64,000 nucleotides of DNA, taken from the NCBI GenBank assembly GCA_950295325.1, contig OX485806.1, positions 54,679,169-54,743,168 of the forward strand, in the 5' to 3' direction. Source of the DNA: Polytrichum commune (taxonomy: Eukaryota > Streptophyta > Polytrichopsida > Polytrichales > Polytrichaceae). Positions 49,102-61,874 of the stretch are shown one piece after another. Every line of letters starts with the position of its first letter. Within the stretch, counting starts at the first letter, position 1. The notes beneath the pieces were generated by a model, which was not told the origin of the DNA, searched no databases, and saw nothing but the letters and a program-made list of their open reading frames with translations. A program made the translations under genes and the position numbers.

Positions 49102-49649
49102 CAAATGGCGTTTGAATGAATTTATGAATCCTCCAAGAGATATCCAAAAATTGCAAGAGCATGTGTATGCAATGTATCCCAAGTTTAATGAACATGATTG
49201 CATGGCGCTTTATAAGAGCTCACCATGAAGAATTGATGTTTTGTTAAAAAATAAGGATTACTGGACCAATTACTAAAGATTTTGTACACAATTTGAACAA
49301 AAATGAGTATCCATACATAGTATCTCATTTGGCTTTGGAACATATTATTTTACTATCAATGTAATGTGAAATTTTGCATACATGTGCACAAATTTGTGCA
49401 ATATCATATGCAATTTTCAAATATTTAGAAAACATATCTGTGAAATGTTTGTGGTGTTTGTTGAAGTTCGGCATATTTATTCTCCCTTTTCCACTTACCA
49501 AACACAAGTATAATACTAAGACCTCATATCAGATTATACTCTTAGTATGTTGTGTATCATTTCTCATACATGTTTTGGAGGGCATTCCCTCCAAATTAAG
49601 TGTGCTACTAGCGTTTTCCGGCATTGGCTTATGTTATGTAGCATTTTTG

Positions 49650-51179
49650 GGTTTTTTCCAACAACAATTTGGATATAATGATTAGTGTTTTGTGCTATAT
49701 TTGGCCACCAATAAAGGCCCTTGATTATTTGTTCCATTTTGCATATGAGTTAAGGTCATTACCATTATGGTCGTGTACCATTTTGATTGGATGTTTGATT
49801 TGGTATCCCACAATATATATTTGATTTTCTCCATTTCCAAATTCTTTGTGTAATTCTCCTTCTTCTATGTAGTAAATTTTGTGGTATTTTGTTGTCAATT
49901 TTTGTTTTGTATAAGCCTTGTTATTCCTTAATTCTTCCGTAAGTCAAATATTCCATGATTGGCATCCGTCAATCTTTAAGGGTATTATTTCCCTTTGGTA
50001 TTTTGAAAGTACTACCCTTTAGTTGATTGCATGTGTGACCATTTTTAACGTAATCTCAAATGTCAAGACCAATGGTAGGCTAGCAAAAACTCCATGACAG
50101 AAAAATTCCAACATTTTATTGGTTGTCTAGTGTTCTCCGAGAAGTTCGTCAAAAAATTTTCTTATCCAATTTTTTGGAAGGCATGATTGAGGCCCTTCAC
50201 TTGCAATAATTTTCTTCATTCTTTTTTTCCTTCGATGGTGAAAAATCGATTTCGATTTGCAATTTGTTCTTGTTTTTTATGGGTCAATTTGTCATGGTTT
50301 ATTTTTCAAAATTCTAAATAATCAATGGAGGGGTTGCTCCAATGTGTTAAAGATTCTGCACTTAATGTATTTTTAGGTTTTTAATTCATAGCTTCTCATT
50401 TGGTGTTGGTGTCAAGCATACATTCTTTACATTCGTATTTAACATGATATCTGATGTCCACTTCTATTGTAGGCCACCACAACTTCGTGTTAGGCATATT
50501 TGAGTATCTCCATTTGGAAGTAACCTTGACAAGGTTCCCCCCTTTAGAAAGGATTGTTTGCATTTGTTTGCCCATCGTGTTTGTTTCTCCTTGGTAATAT
50601 TGTCCCCTAGTATTTAAAGTATGGCGTTCTCTGGTTTGTCACGTTGTTTTTTTTGTAGTAGATTCATCTCCTAATATCGAGTTTGGTATTAGGGCGTCGT
50701 TTTCTTGGTTATGTATCGGTCTTTCATTTTTGTGAGTAGATTGAGCATTTTTCACAATAATTTGTTATATTTTTTTCTTGTTGGCCACCAATAAAGCCCA
50801 GTTAACAGTTAACATCCAAGTGTTTTAAAAGGTTTGATGACTTCCTTCTTGTTTGTGTGCATCTGCGATTATCACCTCGATGATTTGTCCAACTATACAT
50901 GTTTTTGGTTCTCCACTTGGATTGAATTGTACCAATTTATCATCATCTATCATGTATGGTTCACTTGCTCTTCTTATGTGTGTTTGTTCTTCTTTTGTAA
51001 CTTTTGGTGATAATAACCTCCCATGCTTAAGATATTAATTATTTCAGTGGTTTTCTCCAATCCTTTCCTGGTTGTACATGTACCATATACATTTTCTAGG
51101 CATGGTGTGTCGTTTCCTCTACTTATATTCATTAATTTGATTGTTTTGCATGTATGTAGTCATCTTCAAGTGTTTCAAT
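49650..51179 (-). pseudogene. Degenerate integrase region of the Tat-like element
   Basis: It occupies the place of integrase after RNase H. Only faint traces remain (for example a YCEKCSIY stretch near 50750), and stops occur every few dozen codons. The call rests mainly on position. Confidence 0.35.
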
Positions 51180-51919
51180 GCAAAACAAATTTGCATCCGG
51201 TAGTTGGTCGTTCACTCATGTAGGTGGTTCTCCATTATCAATGCGAGAAAGGTGATCCGCCATAACATGATGTATTCCAAGCGTGTATACAATCTCAAAG
51301 TTGTATTATTGTGGAAAAAACATCCACCTTGAGATTTTCCCTGAGACTATAGGTCTATCTATCAAATATACTAAAGCTTGGTAATCCACATAGAACACAA
51401 AATGATTAGCCAAGAGGTAGTGTTAGAATTTTTTTACCGAATATACCATTGCTAATGTTTCTCGTTTAGTTGTACTATATTTTTTCTCTACTTGATTTAG
51501 TAACTGGTTTGCGTAGTAGATTGGCAAGTCAATTTTCTCATTTGCATTTTGTGTTCATAGCCTTGTAATGGCTATGTTTGATGCATCACAATAGACATGG
51601 AATTCCATTGACCAATTTGGAGCCATCAATAAAGGTGTTGTAGTTAAAAACCTCTTAACTAGCTCAAATGTTTGTTGGCATGGGGTTGTCCATTCACATG
51701 CTTTATTTTTTTGAAGAAAACATAAAAAGGTCTTGTAATATGTGCAAACATCCATATAAATTGCCTATGGTACGTTACCGAGCCTAAGAAAGCTTGTACG
51801 CTTTTGACATTGGTTGGTGGTGGTAAATTTTGGATGACAGAGAATTTTTTGGGATCTATCAATAATTCTTCTTTGCAAAACATGTGGCCAAGGAGTCTTC
51901 CCGAGGTTACGCAAATCAT
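51180..51919 (-). pseudogene. RT connection and RNase H of the Tat-like element
   Basis: Minus frames 51659-51919 (LLGHMFCKEELLIDPKKFSV, VQAFLGSVTYHRQFI) and 51555-51755 (FHVYCDASNIAI, the RNase H first Asp) are followed by ADHLSRIDNGEPP near 51220-51260. Joined frames are interrupted by stops and a frame change. Confidence 0.8.
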
Positions 51920-51939
51920 GCATTTCTTCGGATTAAGAC

Positions 51940-52691
51940 TTAATCCACACTCTCCGCATCGTTGAAGAAAAACTTAAGGGGATTGATGTGAACTGCCTTT
52001 GTTTTATATACACTTAAATTGTCTAGAAATATTTTCATAAAATCATTCAAATATTTTGCAAAAAATGTCATTATTTCTCTTTGAAAGGTAGATGGTGCAT
52101 TTAGTGACATGACCTTAGTAGCATTGATTCCCCATTTTGTAATGAAACATGTTTTTGGTTGACCTTCCGGAGCGATTTTCACTTGGTTGTAAGCATTAAA
52201 TCCATCTAATAAAGTTAACATCTCATGACCGGCTAACGTTTTGGTGATCTCCTTTGTAAATGATAATGGAAATGGGTCAGACTTTGTCATCCCATTAAAT
52301 TTCCGTTAATCCACACATATTTTTAACGTCCTGTTCTTTTAATGATCAATCACTATAGGTGAGAGCCATTATGCTCTATCTATCAGATATATCAATTCAA
52401 CCTTGAATAGTTTGTCGATTTCATTTTTAATTTTGCTACATAATTTGGATTCATATCATACTTATTTTGCTTGATTGGCTTGGTATTAGGCTTGAGTTCT
52501 ATTTTGTGCTCACAAATATGAGGTGGTATATGTTTTATGTCTTCATACATCCATGCAAACACATCTTTGTAATCCCTTAGTATCTCAATTAATTGTTCCT
52601 CATAGGTAGTGTCAAGTTCCCATCCTATTCTTATTATCTTGGGATTTTTTGTTGCTCCAAGGATTTTTTTTGACCATGTCTTCATATTCAA
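51940..52691 (-). pseudogene. Reverse transcriptase of the Tat-like element
   Basis: Minus frame 52392-52691 carries the pre-RT and N-terminal part. Frame 51940-52290 has LTLLDGFNAYNQVKIAPE and a catalytic region reading FMKIFLDNLSVY, where the second Asp of the DD pair has become Asn. The polymerase would therefore be inactive even without the stops. Confidence 0.85.
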
Positions 52692-53099
52692 TGTTCCAAC
52701 TAGAAATCATTTTTCTTTTTACCGTTTTGGATGTTGGTGTCCGATCAAATACTTATCCTCTTTATTCATTTTATAAAAGTGAGATGAATAAACCGGATTT
52801 TCTCCCACATGTTATTTTTGCTTAGAAATCATTGCTTTGAGTTTTGAAATTTGTTTTCCATACTTCTTGTTAGTTTTTAGGGTTTTTCTTTGAGTGGTGT
52901 TGTGGCATCAATATTCTCCATGCTTTCTTTTTCAATGTTGGCCACTCGGCTTCATATAGTTGTTTTAATCTTTCAACTTCCACATCTGCTATGTGGTGTA
53001 AGCTTTGTAAAACTTGATAGACTACGTGCTCATGCTCATTTGTTAGTCTGGATTCCTATGCATAGCATTCAATATTAAGTGGTCTTGATGAATATAGAA

Positions 53100-53500
53100 A
53101 CTTTGGTCTTTGATTTGTACCGATGCATACATCCATCCCTTCTTGGTATAAAATTAAATGATTTTTCCCCAAACATGCTTGGCACATACTTGAGTAGTTA
53201 TTCTCTTAATTCTCCAATTTGAGTACAATTACAATAATTTTAAAGGTCAACCCTCCAATGTTGATTTTCAAATTCTTGATAATTCCAAATGATGTCATTT
53301 TTCTTTGGTATGCCATTTTCATTGCAAATGGTAATGCTTCAAGGTATTTCTCCAAGCTTAGTTTCTACATTAAAGTATATGTGATTATATTCACTCCCGA
53401 TCCTCCATCTAATAACACACTATGTATTATCTTATTTTGGGCCCATACTATGATCATAGGTATCTCTTCATCAAAATCCTTTGTGGTTAAGAGGTATGTT
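53100..53500 (-). pseudogene. Retropepsin-type protease of the Tat-like element
   Basis: The minus strand encodes HSVLLDGGSGVNII (active-site D-G-G in place of the usual D-S/T-G, as is common in this lineage) followed by LKINIGGLTFKIIV and MCQACLGKNH. In-frame stops occur. Confidence 0.75.
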
Positions 53501-53750
53501 TGAAGGCTTTCTTGCAAATCTCATCCACTTGTATGGATTGCTTTAAGTACTTTTCTTTTGCAATAGAAGGCTATCTCCAATAGTTTCCCTATCATTATAT
53601 TAGATTGAGTTGAATTTAACACTCTCTTGATTTGCCCAACCGTTGATTGGGGTTTTTTTACTTTTGCTTTATTTTGATGCTCTGCTCCAAGATCTCTTGG
53701 CACTAGTAGATCTTTGCATGTTTCTTGTTGTAATTCTTTGATTATATCAA

Positions 53751-56684
53751 TTATTTGGAGGTGAATCTCATGTTTTTTCTTCCATTTAGAGTCATATGGT
53801 GTTTTTTGCACCTTTTGTGACTTTTCCCTTTTACGCCTCTTCTTTGGCTCATTCTCATTTTTGCTTTATTCCTAGCTATTTTTGTCACATATTTCCACAA
53901 TATTTTGTTCATCTTTATCATTATCACTATCACTATCATATGAGTTTTTACCCCTTGCTTCTTCTTTCTCATTTTTTTAATTGTCTGTTGCATTTTTTTC
54001 CGTAGAGTTTTTCTTGTCATTGCTCTCTGGGCTCTTATCATTACATTCACACTTGGTGTTACCGCATTTTCCGCCATTGTGGATTTCTTTGAGTATTCAA
54101 TTGCATGTTGTTTATGCTTTCTAGAAAATGAACATGTTATGACCCTGTTGGTGAGAATAATAGCATTCGTCGACATTGCCTTCCCATCGTGGTAGGCTTG
54201 TGTGTTCGATTCTTGGCGTAGCTTTTTGGCTCATACTATCCATCATCCCTTTGGGGTATTCCAATTTTCCATGACTAATATGTTGTTTGGGTTGCTTGGA
54301 TAGAGGTATGTTTCATCCTTTGGGTAATATTGGCTTCAATAGGGAAATATTGCATCATTCTGGTATGGATTGTTATACAGATATTGAACTCCTTTTTGGT
54401 ATTCTTGCCTGTAATACGGGTATCCATCATCCCTTTGATTATCTCTCCTTTGATAGGGGTATATGTTATCTCACCCATTCTCTTTGAACCGCAATTACTC
54501 ATCATTCTTTGCTCGTGGAGGAGTTATTTCAGCTTTCAACAATTGTTCATTTGTGGTTGTACTTGATTCACATCATATCTCATTTCTATTATCATGTCTC
54601 TCATATACACATTCATTTGTGTTGTGGTCGGTGCGATTGCGATTTGAGCAAAAGTTTGATTGACATTCATTTGGATAATGGCTTTCATTGCAGCATCTTC
54701 GGCAAGTGACTCCCATCCTAAACTTTTGGCTACCAATGGCCAATCTTTCTATCCATAGTTTTAGAATTTTTAAGTTGTCCTTAGTGATATCGATTTATTA
54801 AATTTAAATTTTTTTTTTACTTCTTCTTTCGATTGTCCTCATCGGAATTGCTACTGGATTCTTCATTTGAATATTTTTCCCTCATTTTTACCTTTTTCAT
54901 ATTTCCTATCTTTATTTTTGTACAGAAGTAAGTGTTTTTTTCACAATGTCACTTGGTATTATATTTACATATTTTTTGCACTCTTTCCTTAGTCTATTTA
55001 TAAACCAAGTTTTTTTAATTTGTTCTCCGAGTGCTAGATGAATTTTTGTTGCTACCACCATTACCCACTGATTTTTTTTATTTTTTATTTTTACATGCAA
55101 TAAGTTGTTGATACTTTTTTTTTTCCGATTTGGTTGATCAGAATCGTTGTATGAAACTTGTTCTTATGTTATTCCAATTCATAAAATGGTTGGCGGGAAA
55201 TTGAGTGTACCATTCTAGTGTTTTTTTTAGGGTTACCTGAAATAACCTTAATTTTGCTGCATCAATCCCTTTTTGTTTTCCTTAACATATTTTGACAAAT
55301 TTTGTATGAAGGTGTCGGGGTCACTTTTCCCCTTGTATGTAGGTAGAGGTATTTTCCCTCTTCTTGGCAAAGGTGGTACAACCCTCAACATTGCCATATT
55401 AGTACCACTTCCTCTACATCCGGAATCTCTAAGATTTTTCCGTAGTGGAATTGTTCCGGAATTGGTTGTTTTTTCATAAAATCGTTATTGATGTTCTCTC
55501 TTCACTTTATATTTGTATGGGTTCTTCACTAGTCAAAAATTAGGTTCCCATTAGATTCTCTTATGATTCTTGGTAAAAATCTAGATTTTAAAGGATTCCC
55601 TCTATAGTCTTTGTTTCAAATGTTCATGATTTTTATTATTTATTTTGTTGATCCTGGACCCGTAGGATAGTTGTTGATCTAGGTTTTTGTCAGTATTTGA
55701 TAATGATAGTGAGGATGATCTAGATAGTTCAAGACCTTCGATTTTTGCCCTTACACGTTTTTTGTAACATTCTGCTCATTCTTTTCTTAGTCTCACGGTT
55801 TTTTTTTCTGTGTTATTGGGGTTTACTCCATGTTGTATATGATTAATGTGATTACGTTTGGCCTCAACCTCTCTCCTAAATGATGGCAAACTACTCCGCT
55901 CTCTAGTGTCTTCCTTTTTGTTATACATTAACACTACTTAGCATGACCTTAAATCACCTTAGTCGGCCCTCTCGGCTTCAACTATGTGCATCTATATTCA
56001 CCTATTTGCTAATGTTTTCCTTAATACACATTTCTTTTCTTCTTTTGACTCAATTTAATTTTATCCTCTTCCCTGATTGAATTTTTTTGATAGATCTGTC
56101 TCAAGATTTTGACTTCGTTCCTCCTCGCTCATTATTCTTTAATTTCCCTGGATCGTTATAAAAAATCATTAGTACCTTTTCAAAATAAAAATTGTATTAT
56201 AATTATTTTTGTGGGTGGTGGTAACCTCTATGACTTGTGGCGTCCTTAGCCCACATTCCGATTCCAATTATCCCATGATTCCATACATTTGAGAATTTAT
56301 CCACTTGTAGCTCTTCCAATAGTTCGTTTATTCTCCTATCAAACTGAAAACGATAAGTAAGTCCAAAATTTTTATGAGATTTTTTGTTTCTTTCTTATTA
56401 TATACTTTGTTCATGTTCCACATTAAGTCGTGGAACCTCTTTACTCTTTTCCATTGAGCTAGTATCTTATTATTCCAACTAGACTTTGGGTATTCCCACA
56501 GCCAACGATTCACGAGTCTTTTAGTATCTGTGTCTTTCACAAGATCATTAATTATGTACGACTTATTTACGTTTGTATTCTCCACACTTTGCAAAATCTC
56601 CCTTCTTATAATTTGACGTGTCAAGTGGTTCATTGAAGTAATTTTGTTTGGAGCTCTATCACGGTATGTGGCATCGGTGGCCAC
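53751..56684 (-). pseudogene. Gag of the Tat-like element
   Basis: Minus frames include 56328-56684 (N-terminal, no domain recognised), a gag core near 55120-55260 (AKLRLFQVTLKKTLEWY, QFPANHFMNW), and a degraded zinc knuckle near 54140-54180 (ECYYSHQQGHNMF, with one Cys replaced by Ser). The basic frame 53751-54176 follows the knuckle. Several stops are present. Confidence 0.65.
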
Positions 56685-57000
56685 AACTTATCCGTGGGAT
56701 TTCATTCATTTAGATTTGGATGGATGAATTCTAGAAGTTGGAGAGATGTTCCTAAATAAGGAACCTCCTCCTTAGCTTGGCATTCTTGCCAAGTCAAGCC
56801 TTGTGAGTGAGTGTATAGAGAGGGTTTGTTTGAGGTGAAGATTGCATGTTTATGCAATAAAATCTTAAGTTCTTCTCCTTTTACTTACAATCATGGATTC
56901 TCCCATGATGGAGTGAGAGACAACTTGATTCATTATGTGCATTTGAAGAGAGAATTAGAATTTTTACTAGGGTTTGACTATCTTCCTTCTCGTTTGGCAA

Positions 57001-57982
57001 TAATCATTTTTATTTTATTTTTATTTTTCTCTCTTAAGATATAACATGAAAAAAAAACGCAAGCACAAGGAGTGGCAAAGTTGCAGAGTGTTAGAACAAA
57101 AAACATCGCGGATTTGGAAAGTTATAAGAAGAATTTTTTTTTGTGAATGGCACATTAAAGTGACTTATGATGATGAATCGTTGAATTGTCCACAAAATTT
57201 CTTGTCAATTAGTCGCTTGCAATTTTGGATTCATGCCATTGAGCTCTAAGATAGCACTATTGATTCTAATTCAAATATAAATTCATTAATTAAATAAAAA
57301 AGAGAAGAAGGAGATGACTTTGGGAGCTGAAACCCTTGGTTGGCTCCGGTAATTCTTGGCTGTAACGGCCATCCGGCTTGCAGCAGGCAGACAATCCCTC
57401 CCTCCTCCCTTCTCCCTCTTTCCTTCTCTTCCCCCCCCTGTCTAGGCCCATACCTATATCCGTTGTCTCCCCCCCTTGTCCCCCCTTCCTTCCTTGTCTA
57501 GGCCCTTCCCTCTCCCCTTTCTTTCCCATGGCAAGCGCGGTTGTGTGCAGTCTATTTCAATTCATGCTTAAGTGTTGTTTGAAGAAGAAGATCCAGTGTT
57601 GGAATTACATTATTTTTTGTATTTTGTTTTGGTATCTTCCCCCGTGGCGAGTTATGTTGCTGGAAATTATTGGCATTGTCCTATTTTGTATTATGCTAGC
57701 TTGTGATAAGGTATCGTGGAGTGAGGTCGGAGTGTTTACCGACGGAATTTTTGTGTGTGCACCAAATGGGCAATATTTGTATTCCCTAATGGTGAGGTTG
57801 GGTTAATGACCAATAAACCATAAGGTTGGTGGTGGTTGTAAGTGCAAGTTTTTTTTCATATTTTTTATTTTTATGTTGATATTTGATTAATGTAGATTGT
57901 TGGCTGGAGTTACATGACTTATTATGAATTTTTGGTTACAATTCAAAGCCAATATTATCATTCTCCATTTTCTAGAAGCATT
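57001..57982. other. Pyrimidine-rich tract and unassigned DNA
   Basis: 57396-57530 is strongly C/T-rich on the plus strand. A plus frame 57378-57806 runs through it. Its second half (from ATG 57528) is hydrophobic (YIIFCILFWYLPPW, IIGIVLFCIMLA), but nothing supports it as a gene. Confidence 0.35.
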
Positions 57983-58320
57983 GGAAGGTTGATTGTGGTG
58001 TTTTTGGGCACCCCCTTCCGAGGGAGCCTAAAAATACCGCACATGCCCTTCGGTGAGGGTGGCCTGCCTTGGCAGGTGCCCAAGCCGAACCCGGGTGTTT
58101 TGATATTTAATGGGTGTTTTGGGTTTACGGAGGAATTTGATAATCGCGTCGTATCCTTCCGATAGGTTGTGCCTAGATTTTAAGTGCCTAAGGTTATTAT
58201 CAAGTTTCCTAACTTAATGCCTAATCTATCATAGTCTACACGCAGACGCACCAGCCTTGGGATCAAGGCAACCTAACCCTAATGAATGAAATAATCTTAA
58301 GTTTTACCTTGGGCCACCTC
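57983..58320 (-). repeat. Inverted copy of the 24.42-24.75 kb repeat
   Basis: Shares CGAGGGAGCCTAAAAA, CTACACGCAGA and GGGATCAAGGCAACCTAA with the other copy in reverse orientation. Confidence 0.65.
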
Positions 58321-59237
58321 TAATTCTTTACTTCATATATATGAAATTCACTAAACGGGGGGACCTTAATTAAGTCCCACCCTCTCAACCTTCATTCTTA
58401 GTTTATGGTTGATTGAATAAAGCCTATGTTACTAAGTTCATAATTTATGGCATCACCACCTACCTATTTGGTGCACACCCTATCTCAAACCCTTCAAGGC
58501 CCTCTGTGGGTTCTTTGAAGGTTGATTGATATTTACACCCTCCGATCTTTGTCGTCGGAGGGGTAGTTTCAATTCTCCGAGTTAAGTTTCCGGTTGGTTT
58601 TTGCCCACGGGGTCGTACGAATTTTGTTGGTTATTAATTAATTTAACACGGTTTGACCACGAAAATTGAACTTGATGGGACCGGAGAATAATGCAACATG
58701 TGTATTCAACTTGCACAATCTTCAAGGGTTGGGGCCATCACCTTCAACCCTTGAGGCCAACAACATGATGGTGGTTTCATGGGTCATTACTCCCACTTTA
58801 CCACCTATCAACATACACAGTGGTCATGCCAGTGATTAACCCGGCTTCACCACACACGAACGAGCTATGAATGGAAAGCTACTACCACAACATTTAATCG
58901 AAAGGCTCCGCATACATGGGAGTTAGATGCCCCCCTAGCCTTACATGGATAGTTGGATTGGGGTGAAAATTTACCTTTGCCGCATTTCCTCCATTCCTAA
59001 ATTGAATGGTGTAGGGTTAAAAAACTTACCGAGTGACTCCCATCTAGGTTTGGTGATGGTTGGTGTGGAATCCCTACTCCAACGCTAGGCCGCCCACAAC
59101 ACCAACTCGTACCCGCCAACCTTGGATGGACAAACCTCTTCTCGTAAGGCAGCAGACATCCCTTCGCTTAAACGACCACAACTTTTATTCACAAGAAAGT
59201 CAACTCTTATATTTTAAGAGGCAGCTATGATACCTTC
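58321..59237. other. DNA without recognisable genes
   Basis: No frame of note. The right end contains TTTTAAGAGGCAG, which belongs to the tandem repeat that continues at 60212. Confidence 0.4.
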
Positions 59238-60211
59238 TGTCGCGTACCTCTCCATGAGGAGTGCCCGAAACACCATGGGCACAAGGGGAACCCCAGAGTG
59301 ACACCCGGGACTTGTGGCACCGTTGGTGAGAGGGCCCAAGTGATCCTAGTGTGGGTGAGGGCCCCGGGCGTTGCGAACGCCTCCCACCCATGGAGACTAG
59401 GAGGCATGAGGGTAAGGCCATGAGCTATGTGGAGTTCATGGCGTGGTAATTCTAGAATGCTCAAGATCACCTCAAGCCGAGGTGTGAGCTAGGAGTTATG
59501 GCCATTTGAGTGGGGCGCTGTCCCGGGACAGCGCCCTGGTACAGCAGTGCCTGGGAGTGATTCCCGGGACTGCCAAAGTTCAAACAGACATAACTTCCTC
59601 AAGATTTGCCCAAATGGGGCAAGTGAGGAGTCCATAGGCATCTACGTGAAGCGTAGATGAAGATGGAGTGGTTGGTTGTTCTGATCAGACTTTATACAAG
59701 GAAGTTATGATGGTCTGAAGCTGCTGGGGGGGTTCTAGGCCCAGCAGCTAAAGGAAAATGTCCACTTGGCCCCAACTCTTGGTAGAGAGACAAGAGGTTG
59801 GTTGACGGTGGGGTAGGGGCCCCGCGTAGAGTCCTAAAGGCTTATATGGGTGAGGTGGTGTGGCCTCACCCACCCAAGGCCAAACGGCACGGCCTCCATG
59901 GGCATTGGCCCAATGTGAGGCCATAGTTGCCTAGTATGGTTCGGGTTGTTGTAGTGTTGCTCCGGCAATGCGATGATCAACATAGGATTGGACTTCCATG
60001 GATGGAAGTCCACATTTGGGAATTGGTTACCGATTAAGGGGTGAGTCCCGAAAGTAAAGTAGGAGGGTTGGTTCCCCTCCTATGAACTATATGGTCCGGG
60101 GTAGGAGGAGCTAACCATTAGCATGGCGGAATGCGAATGGTTAGCACTCGTAACCTTTGCTAGAAATAAAAATTGGCAAGATTTTTAAGGGGACTAGCAA
60201 GGGTTGCGACA
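59238..60211 (+). mobile_element. Solo LTR of the 970-bp TGTCGC family with perfect target duplication
   Basis: It starts TGTCGCGTACCTCTCC and ends AGCAAGGGTTGCGACA, 974 bp. CCTTC lies immediately on both sides (59233-59237 and 60212-60216). The best-preserved copy and the reference for the family. Confidence 0.92.
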
Positions 60212-60537
60212 CCTTCATTCAAACACTCATAACTTTCACTTTTTAAATCCGATTGTAACAAACTTATACTTTCTAGAAAACTAACAACACGAATTATAAT
60301 GCGTTAGAATATCAAAAAAATTGAATCATTTCTCTTTTAGTTATGCGCTTGCAAAGTCAGCGCTTGTAATTTAAGAGGCAGGTGAGACACCTTCATTCAA
60401 ACACTCATAACTTTTGCTTCCTAATTTTGATTCTAACAAAAAATTTGGAAAGCTAATATAAAGGGCTACATTCACTCAAAATGTGAAGGCTAACTTGTAG
60501 TATTTGTGTCCACTATACTTGCTTGAAAGTGACACAA
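60212..60537. repeat. 178-bp tandem repeat interrupted by the solo LTR
   Basis: CCTTCATTCAAACACTCATA starts at 60212 and again at 60390. TTTAAGAGGCAG precedes both the solo LTR (about 59215) and the second unit (about 60370). The LTR therefore landed inside a short tandem array. Confidence 0.75.
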
Positions 60538-61296
60538 CTACTTAGGGGTGTGTTAAAAAATACACTACCTTCTCTCAAGAGTTCTAACTATAAGAATTCT
60601 AATTTATACCTATATTGAATGAATGATATTTTCTTTTCTCCTTTTAAATACAATTCTCGAGGGCTTTGCCGTGCAAAAAATAAAAATTTGGAACGATTAT
60701 TGAAAGGGGAAGAGGGGGATTTTATCACCCTTCAAATGAAGGGTTGGGCCCTTTCTCCCTTCCGCTCACCGAGGGGTGTTGTTTCTTGAACGGTGGCAAC
60801 CAAACCCTCGGTGGCGAAAGGGAGGAGGGATGCCACCTCACACCCCACTTGCTCAAGCCCTTAGAAAGGCTTTTCCATTTCTGTTTGAAAATCATTTTTA
60901 GTTGGCAAGGGTGGCAACATGGCCCCCTTACCCTAGTTGGCAAAATCCCTTACGCTCGTAGTTGTCAATTTTTTTTTGGCCGCTTTCGGAATTACCCTTG
61001 TTTTGTCGCCGCTTGACTTTTGCTTGCTTGATTTGATTGTTCCTAATTTAACCTACCTACTAACTAGCCTAATACTTTCACGCTTCCGATTCGGGTAAAG
61101 GGCATTTCCATTTTATTCTTTCGGTTTTTAAGTTCTACTTGCCTAAGAGTTTTACCCCAAGGATAAAACACCCCTAGCCAACCTACCTTAATTTAAATGG
61201 TTTTTTTGCTAAATTTTCCTATTACTAATCTAATGATTTTGCTAAAATACCTCAATTATGAGCCAAATTGCCGTTGGGGCAATTTTGACGCTCACA
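60538..61296 (-). repeat. Third, diverged copy of repeat Z
   Basis: In reverse orientation it begins TGTGAGCGTCAAAATTGCCC (ending at 61296) and contains the same TTTACCC and TAATCTAATG blocks as the copies at 22.8 and 38.6 kb. Confidence 0.65.
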
Positions 61297-61395
61297 TCGA
61301 TCCTCTGATCTCTTAGACGTTGAGTTAGTATAGCACCTGACGAGGTTTTTCAACCTACTTCGGCATGAAATACTATCATTCGGTCTCATGTTCTT

Positions 61396-61874
61396 TTGGT
61401 AGGAACCTTTGACGTTATGAAGGAGGAGACACGAAGTGGAATCCGAAACCGGTTATTTGATCAAGCAAGAACCATTTCCCTGCAATATTGGAAAATTCGG
61501 TTTAAGACGAGGCTGAGGGCGAGACGTCAACACAATACCAGTTTTAAAGACTTATATTTGTTCAAGCCTTTATCCCAACACTTGAAACACGGAGTACTCC
61601 AAACCTTTGAGCAATGGAAAGATGTTCATTGGTTGGAGTTGTGGTATGTGGAGTGATACCGAGATACTCAAATGGAGTTGGTTGTTACATTGAAGAAAGA
61701 CACGGTTTCAAATTCTTCAGCCGTTTGTGTAGCTAACTCGGAGACATTGGAGGAGATATTTGTAGTGCATGTGGAGGAAATTTTTCCTGATGAATATGAG
61801 GAGAAGGTTCCTGCCTTTGAATTCATAAGTACGTTGAGCCCAATCTTTTCACTCTCCCATTATGCCCAGTCTGC
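61396..61874 (+). pseudogene. Unclassified ORF with one internal stop, cut by an LTR-like unit
   Basis: 61396-61656 (86 codons, basic) is separated only by TGA at 61654-61656 from an in-frame continuation whose Met at 61672 opens an acidic stretch (VHVEEIFPDEYEEKV). The continuing frame enters the LTR-like unit at about 61875 and stops at 61887. The charge shift and lack of other stops suggest a former coding region. No family is recognised. Confidence 0.35.

Larger units (their letters stand above)
49102..57000 (-). mobile_element. Ty3/gypsy element resembling the Tat/Athila group, near full-length internal region, decayed
   Basis: Read on the minus strand the domains run gag (about 56684 to 53751), protease (about 53500-53100), RT (52691-51940), RNase H (51919-51180) and degenerate integrase (to about 49650). 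The pre-RT segment with DYKDVFAWMYEDIKHIPPH and the RNase H end ADHLSRID are typical of this plant lineage. Every domain has stops. Flanking LTRs were not identified: the LTR at 48130-49101 belongs to another family, and 56700-57250 may include leader sequence. Confidence 0.8.

Noticed and set aside
57378-57806. Candidate membrane-protein gene
   Set aside because: The first half is a pyrimidine tract, with no homology, promoter or splice evidence.
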